Shown here piece by piece: positions 1 through 7,768 of a stretch of 52,715 bases of DNA. A model generated the notes under the pieces. The model saw only the letters and a program-made list of their open reading frames with translations, ran no database searches and was not told where the DNA came from. Origin of the DNA: Hydrogenibacillus sp. (GTDB lineage: Bacteria > Bacillota > Bacilli > Thermicanales > DSM-22653); NCBI GenBank assembly GCA_014896255.1, contig JADBKT010000013.1:1-52715 (forward strand), given 5' to 3'. Made by a program: the position numbers and the translations under genes. Numbering within the stretch: the first letter of the stretch is position 1; every line of letters starts with the position of its first letter.

Positions 1-744
1 GCCATAGACGGTCAGGATGAGCTTCGGCTGCGACGGAACATCTTCGATCTTTTTTCGCAAATTGCTCACGTGCGTGTCGAGCACGCGATCGTAGCCGATA
101 TAGGCATCGCCGAGGATTTCCAGAAGCTGCATGCGGGTAAACACCTTTTTCGGATGGCGGGCGAGTGTTTCCAATAATTTGAATTCCGTCGGCGTCAAGG
201 CGATCGTGCGGTCGTTCTTGTAAACTTCCAAGCGATCCGGATAGATGACAAGCGGCCCGGCGCGAAGCACCTCTTCATCGGCTGCGCCCTGCGCCATGGA
301 AGCGGCATCGGTGCGCGCGCCGCCGGGGACGTCTGAAACCGCGCCGGCGTCCCCTGAAGTTTCTCCCGATCGGCGGTCGCGTTTCGATACGCGGCGCAAG
401 ACGACACGGACGCGCGCCGCCAGCTCTCGCAGGCTGAACGGTTTGACCAGGTAATCGTCGGCGCCGAGTTCCAGACCGAGGACCTTGTCCGCTTCCTCCG
501 CTTTGGCGGTGAGCATGATGACGGGGATGTCGTCGGTCTTCCGGAGCGCGCGCAGGATGTCGAAGCCGTTTTGTCCCGGCATGAGAACATCGAGCACGAT
601 GAGATCCGGGCGCTCGGCAAGAGCCGCCTGAAGCGCCTCATTCCCGTCGGTGAGACCGACGGCCCGAAAGCCTTCTGCGCGCAAATAATCGACGATCATA
701 TCGACAAGTTTCGGTTCATCGTCGACGACGAGAATCTTGTACAC
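1..744 (-). CDS. OmpR/PhoB-family response regulator (partial, C-terminus beyond window edge)
   Basis: Two-component response regulator acting as a cytoplasmic DNA-binding transcription factor. The receiver domain occupies about residues 1-115: acidic pair D8-D9 in the motif VVDDEP, phospho-acceptor D52 in VLDVLMPG, and the conserved Lys in LVKPFS. A linker rich in Gly, Ala and Ser follows, longer than usual for this family, and then an OmpR-type winged helix recognisable by LTPTEFKLLE, YDRVLDTHVSNLRKKIE and the terminal LTVYG. GTG start at 744 is preceded by the ribosome site GGGAGG. Only a few C-terminal residues are missing. The partner kinase would lie outside the window, so the signal is unknown. 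Confidence 0.93.
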   Translation of the reverse strand, partial: MYKILVVDDEPKLVDMIVDYLRAEGFRAVGLTDGNEALQAALAERPDLIVLDVLMPGQNGFDILRALRKTDDIPVIMLTAKAEEADKVLGLELGADDYLVKPFSLRELAARVRVVLRRVSKRDRRSGETSGDAGAVSDVPGGARTDAASMAQGAADEEVLRAGPLVIYPDRLEVYKNDRTIALTPTEFKLLETLARHPKKVFTRMQLLEILGDAYIGYDRVLDTHVSNLRKKIEDVPSQPKLILTVYG

Positions 745-776
745 CGCTTTTCCGCCCTCCCAAACCTACGCCAATC

Positions 777-1199
777 TCAACGTACGCAAGATTCGGGTTT
801 GGAACAGTCATGTTCCGCATTGAATTTCTTGGCGGCCGGCCGCATGTTCGCGCATCGGCCCGTTGACGGTCCCCGGCATCTCCCGGATGCCGAGACCGTC
901 GAACCGCTCGGCACTTCGTATTTGCAGTCGTGGCAGGCGCGGGTCGAATCGTCTTCATCACGGATCGCCGCCCACGCCAGGGTTTCCTTGAACCGGCCGA
1001 TAAGCGACCGGTTGTTCATCGCCCGGCGCATTTTCTTGCCGATCCCGCCGCCGTGCGGCGCGTAATCGTCCACGAACACCGCGTCATACTCCCGGTACAG
1101 CCGGTTGGCCAGCATGTGGATGATCGCGCGGTCCTGCGGTTCCTCCCCATCATCATAAACCAAAATGCCGCCATGGAAAAACGTTGCAAAGAACAACAC
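777..1199 (-). pseudogene. TnpB-like transposon nuclease remnant (IS200/IS605 superfamily)
   Basis: The reading frame holds phrases typical of the C-terminal half of TnpB: ANRLYREYDAVFVDDYAP, then KKMRRAMNNRSLIGRFKETL, then a corrupted zinc-finger region starting ACHDCKYEV. In intact relatives this region has two CxxC pairs and a DRDxNAA motif. Here the second CxxC and the DRDxNAA are unreadable, and the N-terminal half with the first catalytic Asp is absent. This is a decayed fragment. It sits beside a group II intron fragment, so the spot has collected mobile DNA. The family assignment rests on motif recall and is moderate. Confidence 0.55.
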
Positions 1200-1217
1200 C
1201 GTACTGACGATGGGGAC

Positions 1218-1240
1218 AAAAAAGCGCCCGACGAGGGCGC
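1218..1240 (-). terminator. Rho-independent terminator (minus strand)
   Basis: On the minus strand GCGCCC-TCGT-GGGCGC forms a hairpin followed by six T residues. It lies between the intron fragment and the TnpB remnant and probably ended a transcript whose gene has been lost. Confidence 0.7.
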
Positions 1241-1379
1241 GTGGAGGTGGGCATAGGCCCCATTCCGATCATGCCTTAACAATACGGCGTCGACGAATAT
1301 CTGCCCGTGTTCATCGCGCATTACTTTCGCCACCCATCGAACGCGTTCGGCTTACGAAAACGGTATTCAAGCGGCGCCA

Positions 1380-1900
1380 CCGCCGTCTTTTCGATAAACA
1401 CCCCGTCCTCCGCGGATTCACCGCTTCCTCCCGCAGGCAGCTCCCTTTCGGGATTTTCGGCTGTCGTCGCCCTGCTCGCGAACCCATGTCGCACCCACCC
1501 CTTTCCTTGTGTTCGGCCCTTCCGTCTCCCGGACGTCACGGGAGACGTACTATGGCCTCGGCTGACTCCTGCCGGTAAAACCGCGCCTTTCGACACGGGT
1601 TATCCGGTAACCGGGCGTACCCGGCAGGCCTCCCCGGGCAAGAGCGCTGTCTTTCCTTCCATCTACCCGTCCCATTTACTGCCTATGCCCTTCGGCGGCA
1701 AGGATTTTGTCTTGTTGTGCAGACTCGTCCAAGCACGGACAGCCTCATATGGGGTTCCTGTTCGTCGGTCCGGAGGTTTGCCGCCGGCTTCCTTCAGACT
1801 CCGCCTCGCGGCGGACGCCCTTGCCTTAAGCTAACGGCTACTGCCGCCTTCGCCGTTCGGGACTTTCACCCTATAGACAGCGCCCATGCCGGGTGCATAC
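1380..1900 (-). mobile_element. Group II intron fragment, class IIC (5' part, no reverse transcriptase)
   Basis: Read on the minus strand, the sequence starts GTATGCACCCGGCATGGG and continues with blocks typical of the domain I-III ribozyme of class IIC introns: GCTGTCTATAGGGTGAAAGT, GGCAGTAGCCGTTAGC, CTGAAGGAAGC, GGCAAACCTCCGG, ACCCCATATGAGGCTG and GGGAAGGAC-like sequence near the ORF entry. The 5' end lies directly after a terminator hairpin and its T tract (1901-1928), the insertion site expected for class IIC. Only a short open frame follows where the intron-encoded protein should be. No reverse-transcriptase motifs and no domain V hairpin were found, so the 3' part is missing. The 3' boundary is approximate. 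Confidence 0.8.
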
Positions 1901-1934
1901 AAAAAGACGGACCCGAACAGGCCCGTCTTTTTTT
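1901..1934. terminator. Bidirectional intrinsic terminator; insertion site of the group II intron
   Basis: AGACGG...CCGTCT stem (1905-1928) with T tracts on both strands (1928-1934 on plus, 1901-1905 on minus). The intron fragment begins immediately at the minus-strand T tract. Confidence 0.8.
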
Positions 1935-1951
1935 GCGTTTCCAGATTGTGT

Positions 1952-1957
1952 TATACT
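1952..1957 (+). promoter_or_regulatory. Probable -10 box for the toxin transcript
   Basis: TATACT 74 bases before the toxin start codon. The -35 region is only T-rich, so the promoter is tentative. A start near 1965 would give the long structured 5' leader expected of a type I toxin. Confidence 0.4.
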
Positions 1958-1982
1958 TTCCTTTGACGGCGGTCGGCTCCGC

Positions 1983-2177
1983 AAGGGGATCACGGCTCAC
2001 CCCCATCCCCGAAAGGAAGGGGGTGAGCGCATGACGACGTTCGAGACGCTTTCACTGATGATTGCGTTCGCGACGCTCGTTGTGCTGATCATCAATAACA
2101 AGAACAAAAAATGATCCCCTTGCGCAACGCCCAGAAGCATCAGGGGATCATTCCCGTGTGCTGACGGGGTGAGCCGT
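1983..2177 (+). promoter_or_regulatory. Competing long-range RNA pairings around the toxin gene
   Basis: Perfect complementary pairs seen in the sequence: 1983-1992 with 2112-2121 (AAGGGGATCA/TGATCCCCTT); 1992-2003 with 2166-2177 (ACGGCTCACCCC/GGGGTGAGCCGT); 2110-2120 with 2142-2152 (11-base hairpin after the stop); and 1996-2004 with 2019-2027, covering the ribosome site. Several share strands and so exclude one another, as in metastable type I toxin mRNAs. Confidence 0.75.
2031..2114 (+). CDS. Holin-like type I toxin, 27 aa
   Basis: Tiny hydrophobic peptide starting MTTFETLSLMIAFATLVVLI and ending in a positively charged NNKNKK tail. This matches the short putative holin-like toxins of Bacillus and Lactobacillus (type I toxin-antitoxin systems): one membrane helix at about residues 6-20 and a lysine-rich C-terminus. 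The family acts by inserting into the cell membrane. The ribosome site is strong (AGGAAGGGGGTGA) but can be hidden in a hairpin: CTCACCCCC at 1996-2004 pairs with GGGGGTGAG at 2019-2027. The antitoxin RNA, usually antisense to the 3' end, was not located with confidence. Confidence 0.8.
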   Translation: MTTFETLSLMIAFATLVVLIINNKNKK

Positions 2178-2567
2178 ATCCCCATTGGGGGAAACCGTCG
2201 TCAAGGCCGTGGAGTCCCCATCTCCACGGCTTATTTTATGCTTATCACTATAGTGATTATACCACGTTGTCCACGAAACATCAATGATGAATCCGGCGGT
2301 CGGCGTCGTCAGCGGAAAAAGGGCATATCCAAGCGCGGCGGAGACGACGAGGCCGAGAGCGGCGGAGAAGAAGTCCATCACCGGAGTGCCGACCGCTTTC
2401 GCCGACATGTTTAAAAGTTTCCAGCGTGTCGTAAAGCCGTCTTCGGTGATCTCTTCCGTGCGTCCGTCGCTTTCCGTGAAGAAATATCGCATTCGGTACT
2501 CCAATCCGTCCTCCGTCTCCGACAGCGGATCGTACGTGACGAAAATTTTGCGCGCGTACTCTTGCAT
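2148..2567 (-). CDS. Hypothetical membrane protein, 139 aa
   Basis: Starts MQEYARKIFVTYDP after a good ribosome site (GGAGGCGGGCGAGGCCC). An acidic N-terminal part (ETEDGLEYRMRYFFTESDG) is followed by one membrane segment at about residues 70-90 (FFSAALGLVVSAALGYALFP). I do not recognise the family. The last 40 or so residues run antisense through the toxin terminator and are probably not native, so the gene may be truncated. It lies directly downstream of a frameshifted gene and is probably part of a decaying operon. Confidence 0.45.
   Translation of the reverse strand: MQEYARKIFVTYDPLSETEDGLEYRMRYFFTESDGRTEEITEDGFTTRWKLLNMSAKAVGTPVMDFFSAALGLVVSAALGYALFPLTTPTAGFIIDVSWTTWYNHYSDKHKISRGDGDSTALTTVSPNGDTAHPVSTRE
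2206..2236 (+). terminator. Toxin mRNA terminator
   Basis: Nine-base stem GCCGTGGAG/CTCCACGGC (2206-2230) followed by TTATTTT. Confidence 0.8.
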
Positions 2568-2573
2568 GGGCCT

Positions 2574-3028
2574 CGCCCGCCTCCTTCTGACCGCCAAAGA
2601 CAGGTCGGGCATTGTCCATGAGCGCCCGATCACCGTATTCGTCGAGCAGCCGGATGCGAGGCTCGGGAAAGAACACGAACTGCGGCGTGGCGATGTCGCG
2701 TGACGCTTCCGATACCGTTCATTCTCGCGCCATTCCGCCGCATAGACGTACGTGCCGAAAAACGTGTCCGCTCGGATCAGAAACCATTGATCGGGATATT
2801 TTTTTCGGTCTCTTTGAAGAACGGGTCGTTCAGCACCCGGTCGGCGCCGATGAGGAGTGCCGCCGGTAAAAAACAGGAAAAGCGCCGTTCGAACCGTGCA
2901 AAAAATCGTCGGACCGACGGGGCAAGGGGCAACGCCTCTTTCGGCAAGAAGAGTCCCGCCTCGATGCCCATGGCGCGCCACGAAGGGGTTTCAATGACGA
3001 CGTCGCACATCGCTTTCGCCTCTTTCAT
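2574..3028 (-). pseudogene. Frameshifted hypothetical protein
   Basis: Begins MKEAKAMCDVVIETPSWRAM at 3028 and reads well to PFFKETEK. There it must shift frame to continue as KYPDQWFLIRADTFFGTYVY, and again to reach ATPQFVFFPEPRIRLLDEYG. Joined, the pieces make one plausible protein with a hydrophobic stretch (RFSCFLPAALLIGA) and a soluble C-terminal part. At least two frameshifts in one gene indicate a pseudogene. The original function is unknown. Confidence 0.5.
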
Positions 3029-3059
3029 GATCCATCCGATTTGATTTAAAAAGCTCAAG

Positions 3060-3499
3060 GCAGGAGCGGGCTGACGCCGCGCACGCCCAGGCCGTGCTCA
3101 TACACCAACTGACCGCCTGTGCCGCCACAAAGAAAATCCAGAGCAAGCCCAGCAAAGCGACCATCCGACCACCAGTTTTGTCGATGATATCTTTGCCCTT
3201 GCGCCGTCCGTGTAGCGCCAAACCGCCATCGCGATCAGCGCCAGCGTTCCGGATGGCCGAGATTGATGCGGCTCGATCACAGGCGCAAGGGTGCTCTCTT
3301 CATAAGGGCAGTGGGCGACGATTCCAGTCACGACGGCCACCGGTGACGCGATCGTCGCCAAGACAAAAAGAACCCTCCATCTCTTGTAAGGAGGCGCTTA
3401 AGGCCGACGAGCGCCATCGTAAAGAGCAAAAATAAGACAATAGGAAATGACCACCATTGGATGAAGATCTTGCGTTAATGTAAAAAGAAAATCAAACAT
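3060..3499 (-). pseudogene. Frameshifted multi-spanning membrane protein
   Basis: The frame opens with MFDFLFTLTQDLHPMVVISY at 3499. Three further frame-switched pieces follow in order: FTMALVGLKRLLTR; RVLFVLATIASPVAVVTGIV with AHCPYEESTLAPV; and LALIAMAVWRYTDGARAK to IIDKTGGRMVALLGLLWIFF. Together they look like a protein of about four membrane helices. Three or more frameshifts mean it is not functional. The 3' end is approximate. Family not recognised. Confidence 0.5.
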
Positions 3500-3626
3500 G
3501 CTTCTTCTTCTCCCTTGGAATGGATTGGTGAAAAGAGCAGAGGACACCCGTCGCCGATCGGCGACGGGCGGGACGGGAAACGCGAATGCGCCATGCATGA
3601 ACGGGTCGATTTGTGCATTCAGGCGG

Positions 3627-4382
3627 TTACGCTTCCTGACCGGCCTTCGGCTTCGTCCATTCGCCGCGTTTTCCTTCGTGCAAAGGCGGCACGCGGTCGA
3701 CCATCGTCTCAACGCGCTGCTTGAACTTCGCGAGCGCTTGATCCGCTTGTTCCTGCGTCATCTTCCCCGACTGCACCCGCTCGTCGAGCTTTTGCTTCAC
3801 CGCGTCGGTGAGGCGGGCGATGAGATCCGCCTTGGCGATGCCGTGGGCCTCGGCGATCTGGGCGAGCGACTTGCCGTTTTTCAGTTCATTTTGGAGCTCA
3901 TCCGGCTGAAGGCCCAGCATGTTCGAAAGATCCTGCCCGACGGCCAGCGGACCAAAGCCGCCCCGGCCAGGGCCAGGTCCAAACGGATGTCCGGCCTTGC
4001 CCTGCGAAAACTCTTTCCCCGCCTCGGACGGGGCCTTTTCGATCCTCTGCGGGAGGGCGTTCCGATACTGCTCCAAAAGGGCGTCGGCCCGCGCCTGATC
4101 GATCTTCCCGCTTTGGACGAGCCGGTCGAGCGCTTCCTTCTTCGCCTCGACCAGCCGGTCGATGAGCGTCGCCTCGTCGACGCCGTGGGCTTTGGCGATG
4201 TCGGCCAGCGACTTTCCTTGTTCGCGTTCGGCCCGAAGCTCATCCGCGGTGATGCCGAGGGCTTCGGTGATCGCGCCGTCTCCTTTGCCGAATCCCCTGC
4301 CGAGCCCATGGGCAAACGCGGGAACGGCCACGACCAACATGACCGCCAGCGCCAGCACCGCACCGACCCATGTTTTCTTCAT
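3627..4382 (-). CDS. Secreted protein with two homologous helical repeats, 251 aa
   Basis: A typical signal peptide (MKKTWVGAVLALAVMLVVAV, cleavage likely after AFA) marks it as exported. The mature part has two related units of about 75 residues, beginning ITEALGITADELRAEREQGK and LSNMLGLQPDELQNELKNGK. Both contain GKSLAxIAxAHG, a following basic/acidic helix and a C-terminal SGK helix. A Gly/Pro-rich linker separates them. This resembles the small secreted proteins with DUF2680/YckD-like helices in Bacillales; function unknown. The start at 4382 was chosen for its ribosome site (CAGGAGG) and because it opens directly on the signal peptide; an ATG at 4409 lacks a well-spaced site. Confidence 0.85.
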   Translation of the reverse strand: MKKTWVGAVLALAVMLVVAVPAFAHGLGRGFGKGDGAITEALGITADELRAEREQGKSLADIAKAHGVDEATLIDRLVEAKKEALDRLVQSGKIDQARADALLEQYRNALPQRIEKAPSEAGKEFSQGKAGHPFGPGPGRGGFGPLAVGQDLSNMLGLQPDELQNELKNGKSLAQIAEAHGIAKADLIARLTDAVKQKLDERVQSGKMTQEQADQALAKFKQRVETMVDRVPPLHEGKRGEWTKPKAGQEA

Positions 4383-4595
4383 CCGTACCAGCCTCCTGAC
4401 GTTCGTCATCCCTTCAGCCGGCGGTTTCCCGTCCCTTGTTATCTTACCAATGCAGTGTTAAAAACTTCTTGAGATCGTCTTAAGAAAATCTTAAGATTAA
4501 CGCATCACCTTCCGGAGAAAATGCGCTACAATGGAAAAGAACGGCCCAATGACAAACACGAAGACATGCGAACATGATTGAAAAGAGGGATGAAC

Positions 4596-5429
4596 GTGCG
4601 CGTTTACTGGAACGGAAGCATCAAGCCTTTGGAAGACGTCCGCATCTCCCCGCTCGACCGCGGCTACCTGTTCGGCGACGGCGTCTATGAGGTCATCCGC
4701 ATTTACGGCGGCCGTCTCTTCGCCGCCGAACGGCATTGGGCGCGCCTCGCGCGGAGCCTCCGCGAGCTTTCGATCGCTCCCGAGCCGGAAGCCGAAGGAT
4801 TGGAGCAAGCGATCATGACGCTCATCCATGAAGAGGGCATCCACGACGGCATCGCCTACGTACAAGTCACACGCGGTGAAGCGCCCAGGACGCATGCGTT
4901 CCCCAACCCGGCGCCGTGGCCGAACGTCCTCGCCTATGTTCAGCCGTACCCGCGTCCGGAGGCGATCATGCGCGGCGGCCGGGCCGTCCTCGTGCCGGAC
5001 ATCCGCTGGCACCGGGTGGACATCAAGACGGTGAACCTCCTCGGCAACGTCCTCGCCAAACAGCGCGCCCAGGAAGCCGGCGCCGATGAGGCCATTCTCC
5101 ACCGCGGCGAGATCGTGACGGAAGGCAGCGCCTCCAACGTCTTCATCGTCCGAGGCGGCATCGTCTTTACGCATCCGGCGACGACGGCCATCTTAAACGG
5201 CATCACCCGCCAATTGGTGTTGGAATTGCTTCAGGCGCAGGGCGTACCGGTGGTCGAGCGCCCGTTTACCGTCGAGGCGCTCTGGGCGGCCGACGAAGTG
5301 TGGATTACGAGCACGACGGCGGAAGTAACGCCGATCGTCGAGATCGATCGTGTCCCGATCGCCTCCGGGCGGATCGGCCCGGTAACCTCCCTCGTGCGCG
5401 ATGCGTTCATGGCCGCGGTCGCCCGTTAG
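4596..5429 (+). CDS. dat: D-amino-acid aminotransferase (class IV PLP enzyme)
   Basis: Class IV aminotransferase making D-glutamate/D-alanine for the cell wall by transamination between D-alanine and 2-oxoglutarate. Family marks are the N-terminal WNG with ISPLDRGYLFGDGVYEVIR, the PLP lysine K144 in DIKTVNLLGNVLAK, EGSASNVF in the glycine/serine loop, and WITSTTAEVTPI near the C-terminus. Length (277 aa) fits D-alanine aminotransferases. The GTG at 4596 was chosen because AGAGGG lies six bases before it; TTG 4578 and ATG 4590 are in frame but poorly spaced. A branched-chain aminotransferase or aminodeoxychorismate lyase is less likely from the motifs. Confidence 0.9.
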   Translation: MRVYWNGSIKPLEDVRISPLDRGYLFGDGVYEVIRIYGGRLFAAERHWARLARSLRELSIAPEPEAEGLEQAIMTLIHEEGIHDGIAYVQVTRGEAPRTHAFPNPAPWPNVLAYVQPYPRPEAIMRGGRAVLVPDIRWHRVDIKTVNLLGNVLAKQRAQEAGADEAILHRGEIVTEGSASNVFIVRGGIVFTHPATTAILNGITRQLVLELLQAQGVPVVERPFTVEALWAADEVWITSTTAEVTPIVEIDRVPIASGRIGPVTSLVRDAFMAAVAR

Positions 5430-5435
5430 CACCGC

Positions 5436-5693
5436 CGCGATGTTTTCGACCCAATCGTTTTCCTGGAGGCGATCGGGTTGCGCATCGGTCAAGAGTACTT
5501 GGAGGAATCCAACAGCATCGCCGTGATCGTCAAACATAATTCGGTCATTGAAGCCATCGAGCGGCAAATGTACCACTACGCTTATCATGTCGGGCAAATC
5601 GTTTACATCGCCAAGCAAATCAAAGCGCATGAGTGGCAGACGTTGACGTTCCCCAGAAAAAAACCTAAGCTCGGCGACCGAACGGCACCATAG
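5436..5693 (+). pseudogene. DinB/DUF1572-family remnant with internal deletion
   Basis: The frame reads EYLEESNSIAVIVKH and then jumps to VIEAIERQMYHYAYHVGQIV followed by YIAKQIKAHEWQTLTFPRKK. In intact DUF1572 (DinB-superfamily, putative metal-dependent hydrolase) proteins these two blocks are separated by roughly 90 residues. The N-terminal helix is also missing. Both flanks keep the original order, so an internal deletion removed the centre. Histidines of the second block remain but the four-helix fold cannot form. Confidence 0.75.
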
Positions 5694-5702
5694 CGCCGGA
5701 GA

Positions 5703-6554
5703 CTAGGCGCGCAAGGGATCCGACTTTTTGAACGTCCACTCCGGATTCGTGTATTTTTCCGCCGCGAGCCGCTGGGCCAGCGCCTGTTCTTCGGCGGTGA
5801 GCGATCCGGGGACGAATTCGACGCCCAGCGCCTGGCCAAACCCGAAGAGCATCGCGTCGCGGACCTCTTCCAGCGTGACCGGCCGCCCGAGCGCCGCCTC
5901 GATGCTTGTCGCCGTCGCGTGAAAACGGGCGATCGCCCGCGCCCGCGCTTCCGATGAGGGAAAATAAAACAACCGAAACATCGTCTCGACATCGTACGAT
6001 AGCGGCAGCGACCCATGCTGCAAGAGCACGCCGCCTCTCCGCGTCTGCGCGCTCCCTGCCGCCTTTTTCCCGCCGATGACGAGTTCATATGCCCCCGGAG
6101 TGTCAAAACAGACGGGGGTGTTTTCTTTGCTCTCCGGCGCATCGGACGCGCTGTTGAGCGTCGCGTCGAAAATGCCGAGGCGATGATAGCCGCGCTTGAG
6201 CCCTTCGGTCAGGCGACGAAACGCGGCCATCAACCCTTTGGGCATGCGCGCGTCGTCCTCTCGGACAACGACGCTGTAAGTCAGTTCGCGATCGTGAAAG
6301 ACGGTGCGCCCGCCGCTCGGCCGGCGTACGAGACCGACACCGAGCGCGCGTACGGCATGAAGATCGACGGACGTCGCCGCATCTTGATGCATGCCCAAAG
6401 AAAGCGCGCTCGGCCGCCAAGTGTAGAAGCGAAGCGTCGGCGGAATCCTCCGTTCGCCGAGCAACATCATCATCGCTTCATCGAGGGCCATATGAAAAGC
6501 GGGATCGCCCTCCCACGTTTCCACATATCGCCAAATGCGCTCCATCGGCTTCAT
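5703..6554 (-). CDS. lipM: Octanoyltransferase LipM
   Basis: Transfers octanoate from octanoyl-ACP to GcvH, the first step of lipoate assembly in Bacillus-type bacteria. The biotin/lipoate ligase fold is clear: RRPSGGRTVFHDRELTYSVV, catalytic C149 in PVCFDTPGAYELV and K164 in GGKKAAGSAQTRRGGVLLQH. Length 283 aa is close to the B. subtilis enzyme. Start 6554 (MKPMERIWRY) has GGGGGGCGG upstream; an earlier in-frame ATG would add residues not seen in the family. The genes for its acceptor pathway (lipL, gcvT, gcvPA, gcvPB) lie a little further on in the same direction. Confidence 0.93.
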   Translation of the reverse strand: MKPMERIWRYVETWEGDPAFHMALDEAMMMLLGERRIPPTLRFYTWRPSALSLGMHQDAATSVDLHAVRALGVGLVRRPSGGRTVFHDRELTYSVVVREDDARMPKGLMAAFRRLTEGLKRGYHRLGIFDATLNSASDAPESKENTPVCFDTPGAYELVIGGKKAAGSAQTRRGGVLLQHGSLPLSYDVETMFRLFYFPSSEARARAIARFHATATSIEAALGRPVTLEEVRDAMLFGFGQALGVEFVPGSLTAEEQALAQRLAAEKYTNPEWTFKKSDPLRA

Positions 6555-6594
6555 CGAATTCCGCCCCCCGAATCGCCTCATCCGCCAAAAACCT

Positions 6595-6897
6595 TCATCC
6601 TCCGATGGCCCCGACGAGCGTCGCCGCCAGCACTGCCCCGAGGACGACGAGGATGAGATGCCATCGCCACCAGGCGAAAAGCACGGCGACGGCCGCACCG
6701 GCGACGGATGAAGCCGGCGATCCCGTCGACGTGAGTACGCCGGGAAAGATAAGCGCGCCTAAGATGGCAAACGGAAGATACTTCAAAAAACGTCGGACAA
6801 ACGGCGAATATGCCGCCGGTCGCCAAAAAAACGGGAGCATCCGGGGAAGGTATGTAACGGCCGCCATACCGAGAACGATCCAGAAGGCTTCAGACAT
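6595..6897 (-). CDS. azlD: AzlD-family transporter subunit
   Basis: Small membrane protein (100 aa) with three to four hydrophobic helices, starting MSEAFWIVLGMAAVTYLPRM. The TYLPRMLPF motif is typical of AzlD. It works with AzlC as a branched-chain amino-acid exporter in the cytoplasmic membrane. It lies just downstream of azlC on the same strand. Confidence 0.88.
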   Translation of the reverse strand: MSEAFWIVLGMAAVTYLPRMLPFFWRPAAYSPFVRRFLKYLPFAILGALIFPGVLTSTGSPASSVAGAAVAVLFAWWRWHLILVVLGAVLAATLVGAIGG

Positions 6898-6965
6898 CCG
6901 CGCATGCCCCCTTCCCCGAGACTTTCGAGAGGATGATCTTTCGATGTTCGCCTTATCGTTCCGCC

Positions 6966-7724
6966 TTATCGTTCGTGCGTCGCCGCACCGTCCTGGACGG
7001 CTTCTTCCGCGCGTTCTTCCCGATCGAGCAAGGCGGCGGCCAAAGAGACAATGATCGCCGTGATGACGATGCCCATCCCCGGGCCGAGCAACGGCGCAAA
7101 ACCGCTGTTTAGGAGCATCGCCAGGACGGCGACGATGAGCCCCGTGCGGGAAGTCCGGGCGTTCGGAACGAGCAAGCCGATGAACATCGCATAAAGCGCA
7201 ATTCCCATCCCCGCCTGCAGGCTCGAGGGCAGCCATTCGCCCGTCAGATACCCGAGGGCGCTTCCGGCGACCCACGAGGCGTAAGCGACGAACTCGAGGG
7301 TCAGCAAGTAAGACGTCTCCAGTGGCCCCGGGCGAAACGAAGCGACGGAAAACGACTCGTCCGTCACGCCGAACGCCACGATCGCCCGAAGAAGCGCCCG
7401 CGGTTCCCTGAGGCGCGCGGAAAGCGCGGTGCTCATGAGGAGGAGGCGCAAGTTTAAAAAAAACGTCAAGGCGATGATGCTCGCCGCTCCCGCTTGCGCG
7501 CCGATGAGCGAGACGCCTAAAAATTGACTCGCCCCGGCATAGACCGCCATCGACATGAACACCGTGATGAACAGCGTCAGTCCCGCCGACTTGGCCAAAA
7601 GACCATAGGCTATGGCGATGGGCACATAACCGATCGCGATCGGCAGCGCATTCATGGCCCCTTGCACGATTGGATGGCGGTGAAGCGTCTCTTGCCACGT
7701 CCCCTTCGACCGGCGTTCTTCCAA
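6966..7724 (-). CDS. azlC: AzlC-family amino-acid exporter
   Basis: Large subunit of the AzlCD branched-chain amino-acid exporter (252 aa). Family marks: GYVPIAIAYGLLAKSAGL, FMSMAVYAGASQFL and FFLNLRLLLMS in the first half, FGVTDESFSV in the centre, and hydrophobic helices to the C-terminus. The TTG start at 7724 follows GGAGGGG by six bases, a better site than any ATG in frame. It forms a two-gene unit with azlD. Confidence 0.9.
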   Translation of the reverse strand: MEERRSKGTWQETLHRHPIVQGAMNALPIAIGYVPIAIAYGLLAKSAGLTLFITVFMSMAVYAGASQFLGVSLIGAQAGAASIIALTFFLNLRLLLMSTALSARLREPRALLRAIVAFGVTDESFSVASFRPGPLETSYLLTLEFVAYASWVAGSALGYLTGEWLPSSLQAGMGIALYAMFIGLLVPNARTSRTGLIVAVLAMLLNSGFAPLLGPGMGIVITAIIVSLAAALLDREERAEEAVQDGAATHER

Positions 7725-7768
7725 ACAAACCCCTCCGAAACGACATTCGCCGCATGAACATGATCCGT

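Noticed and set aside
1307-1834. 175-codon plus-strand frame over the intron
   Set aside because: It translates the antisense of the group II ribozyme, a common false gene call.
3498-4472. 324-codon plus-strand frame opposite the secreted repeat protein
   Set aside because: The minus-strand gene has a signal peptide and internal repeats; the plus frame is its shadow.
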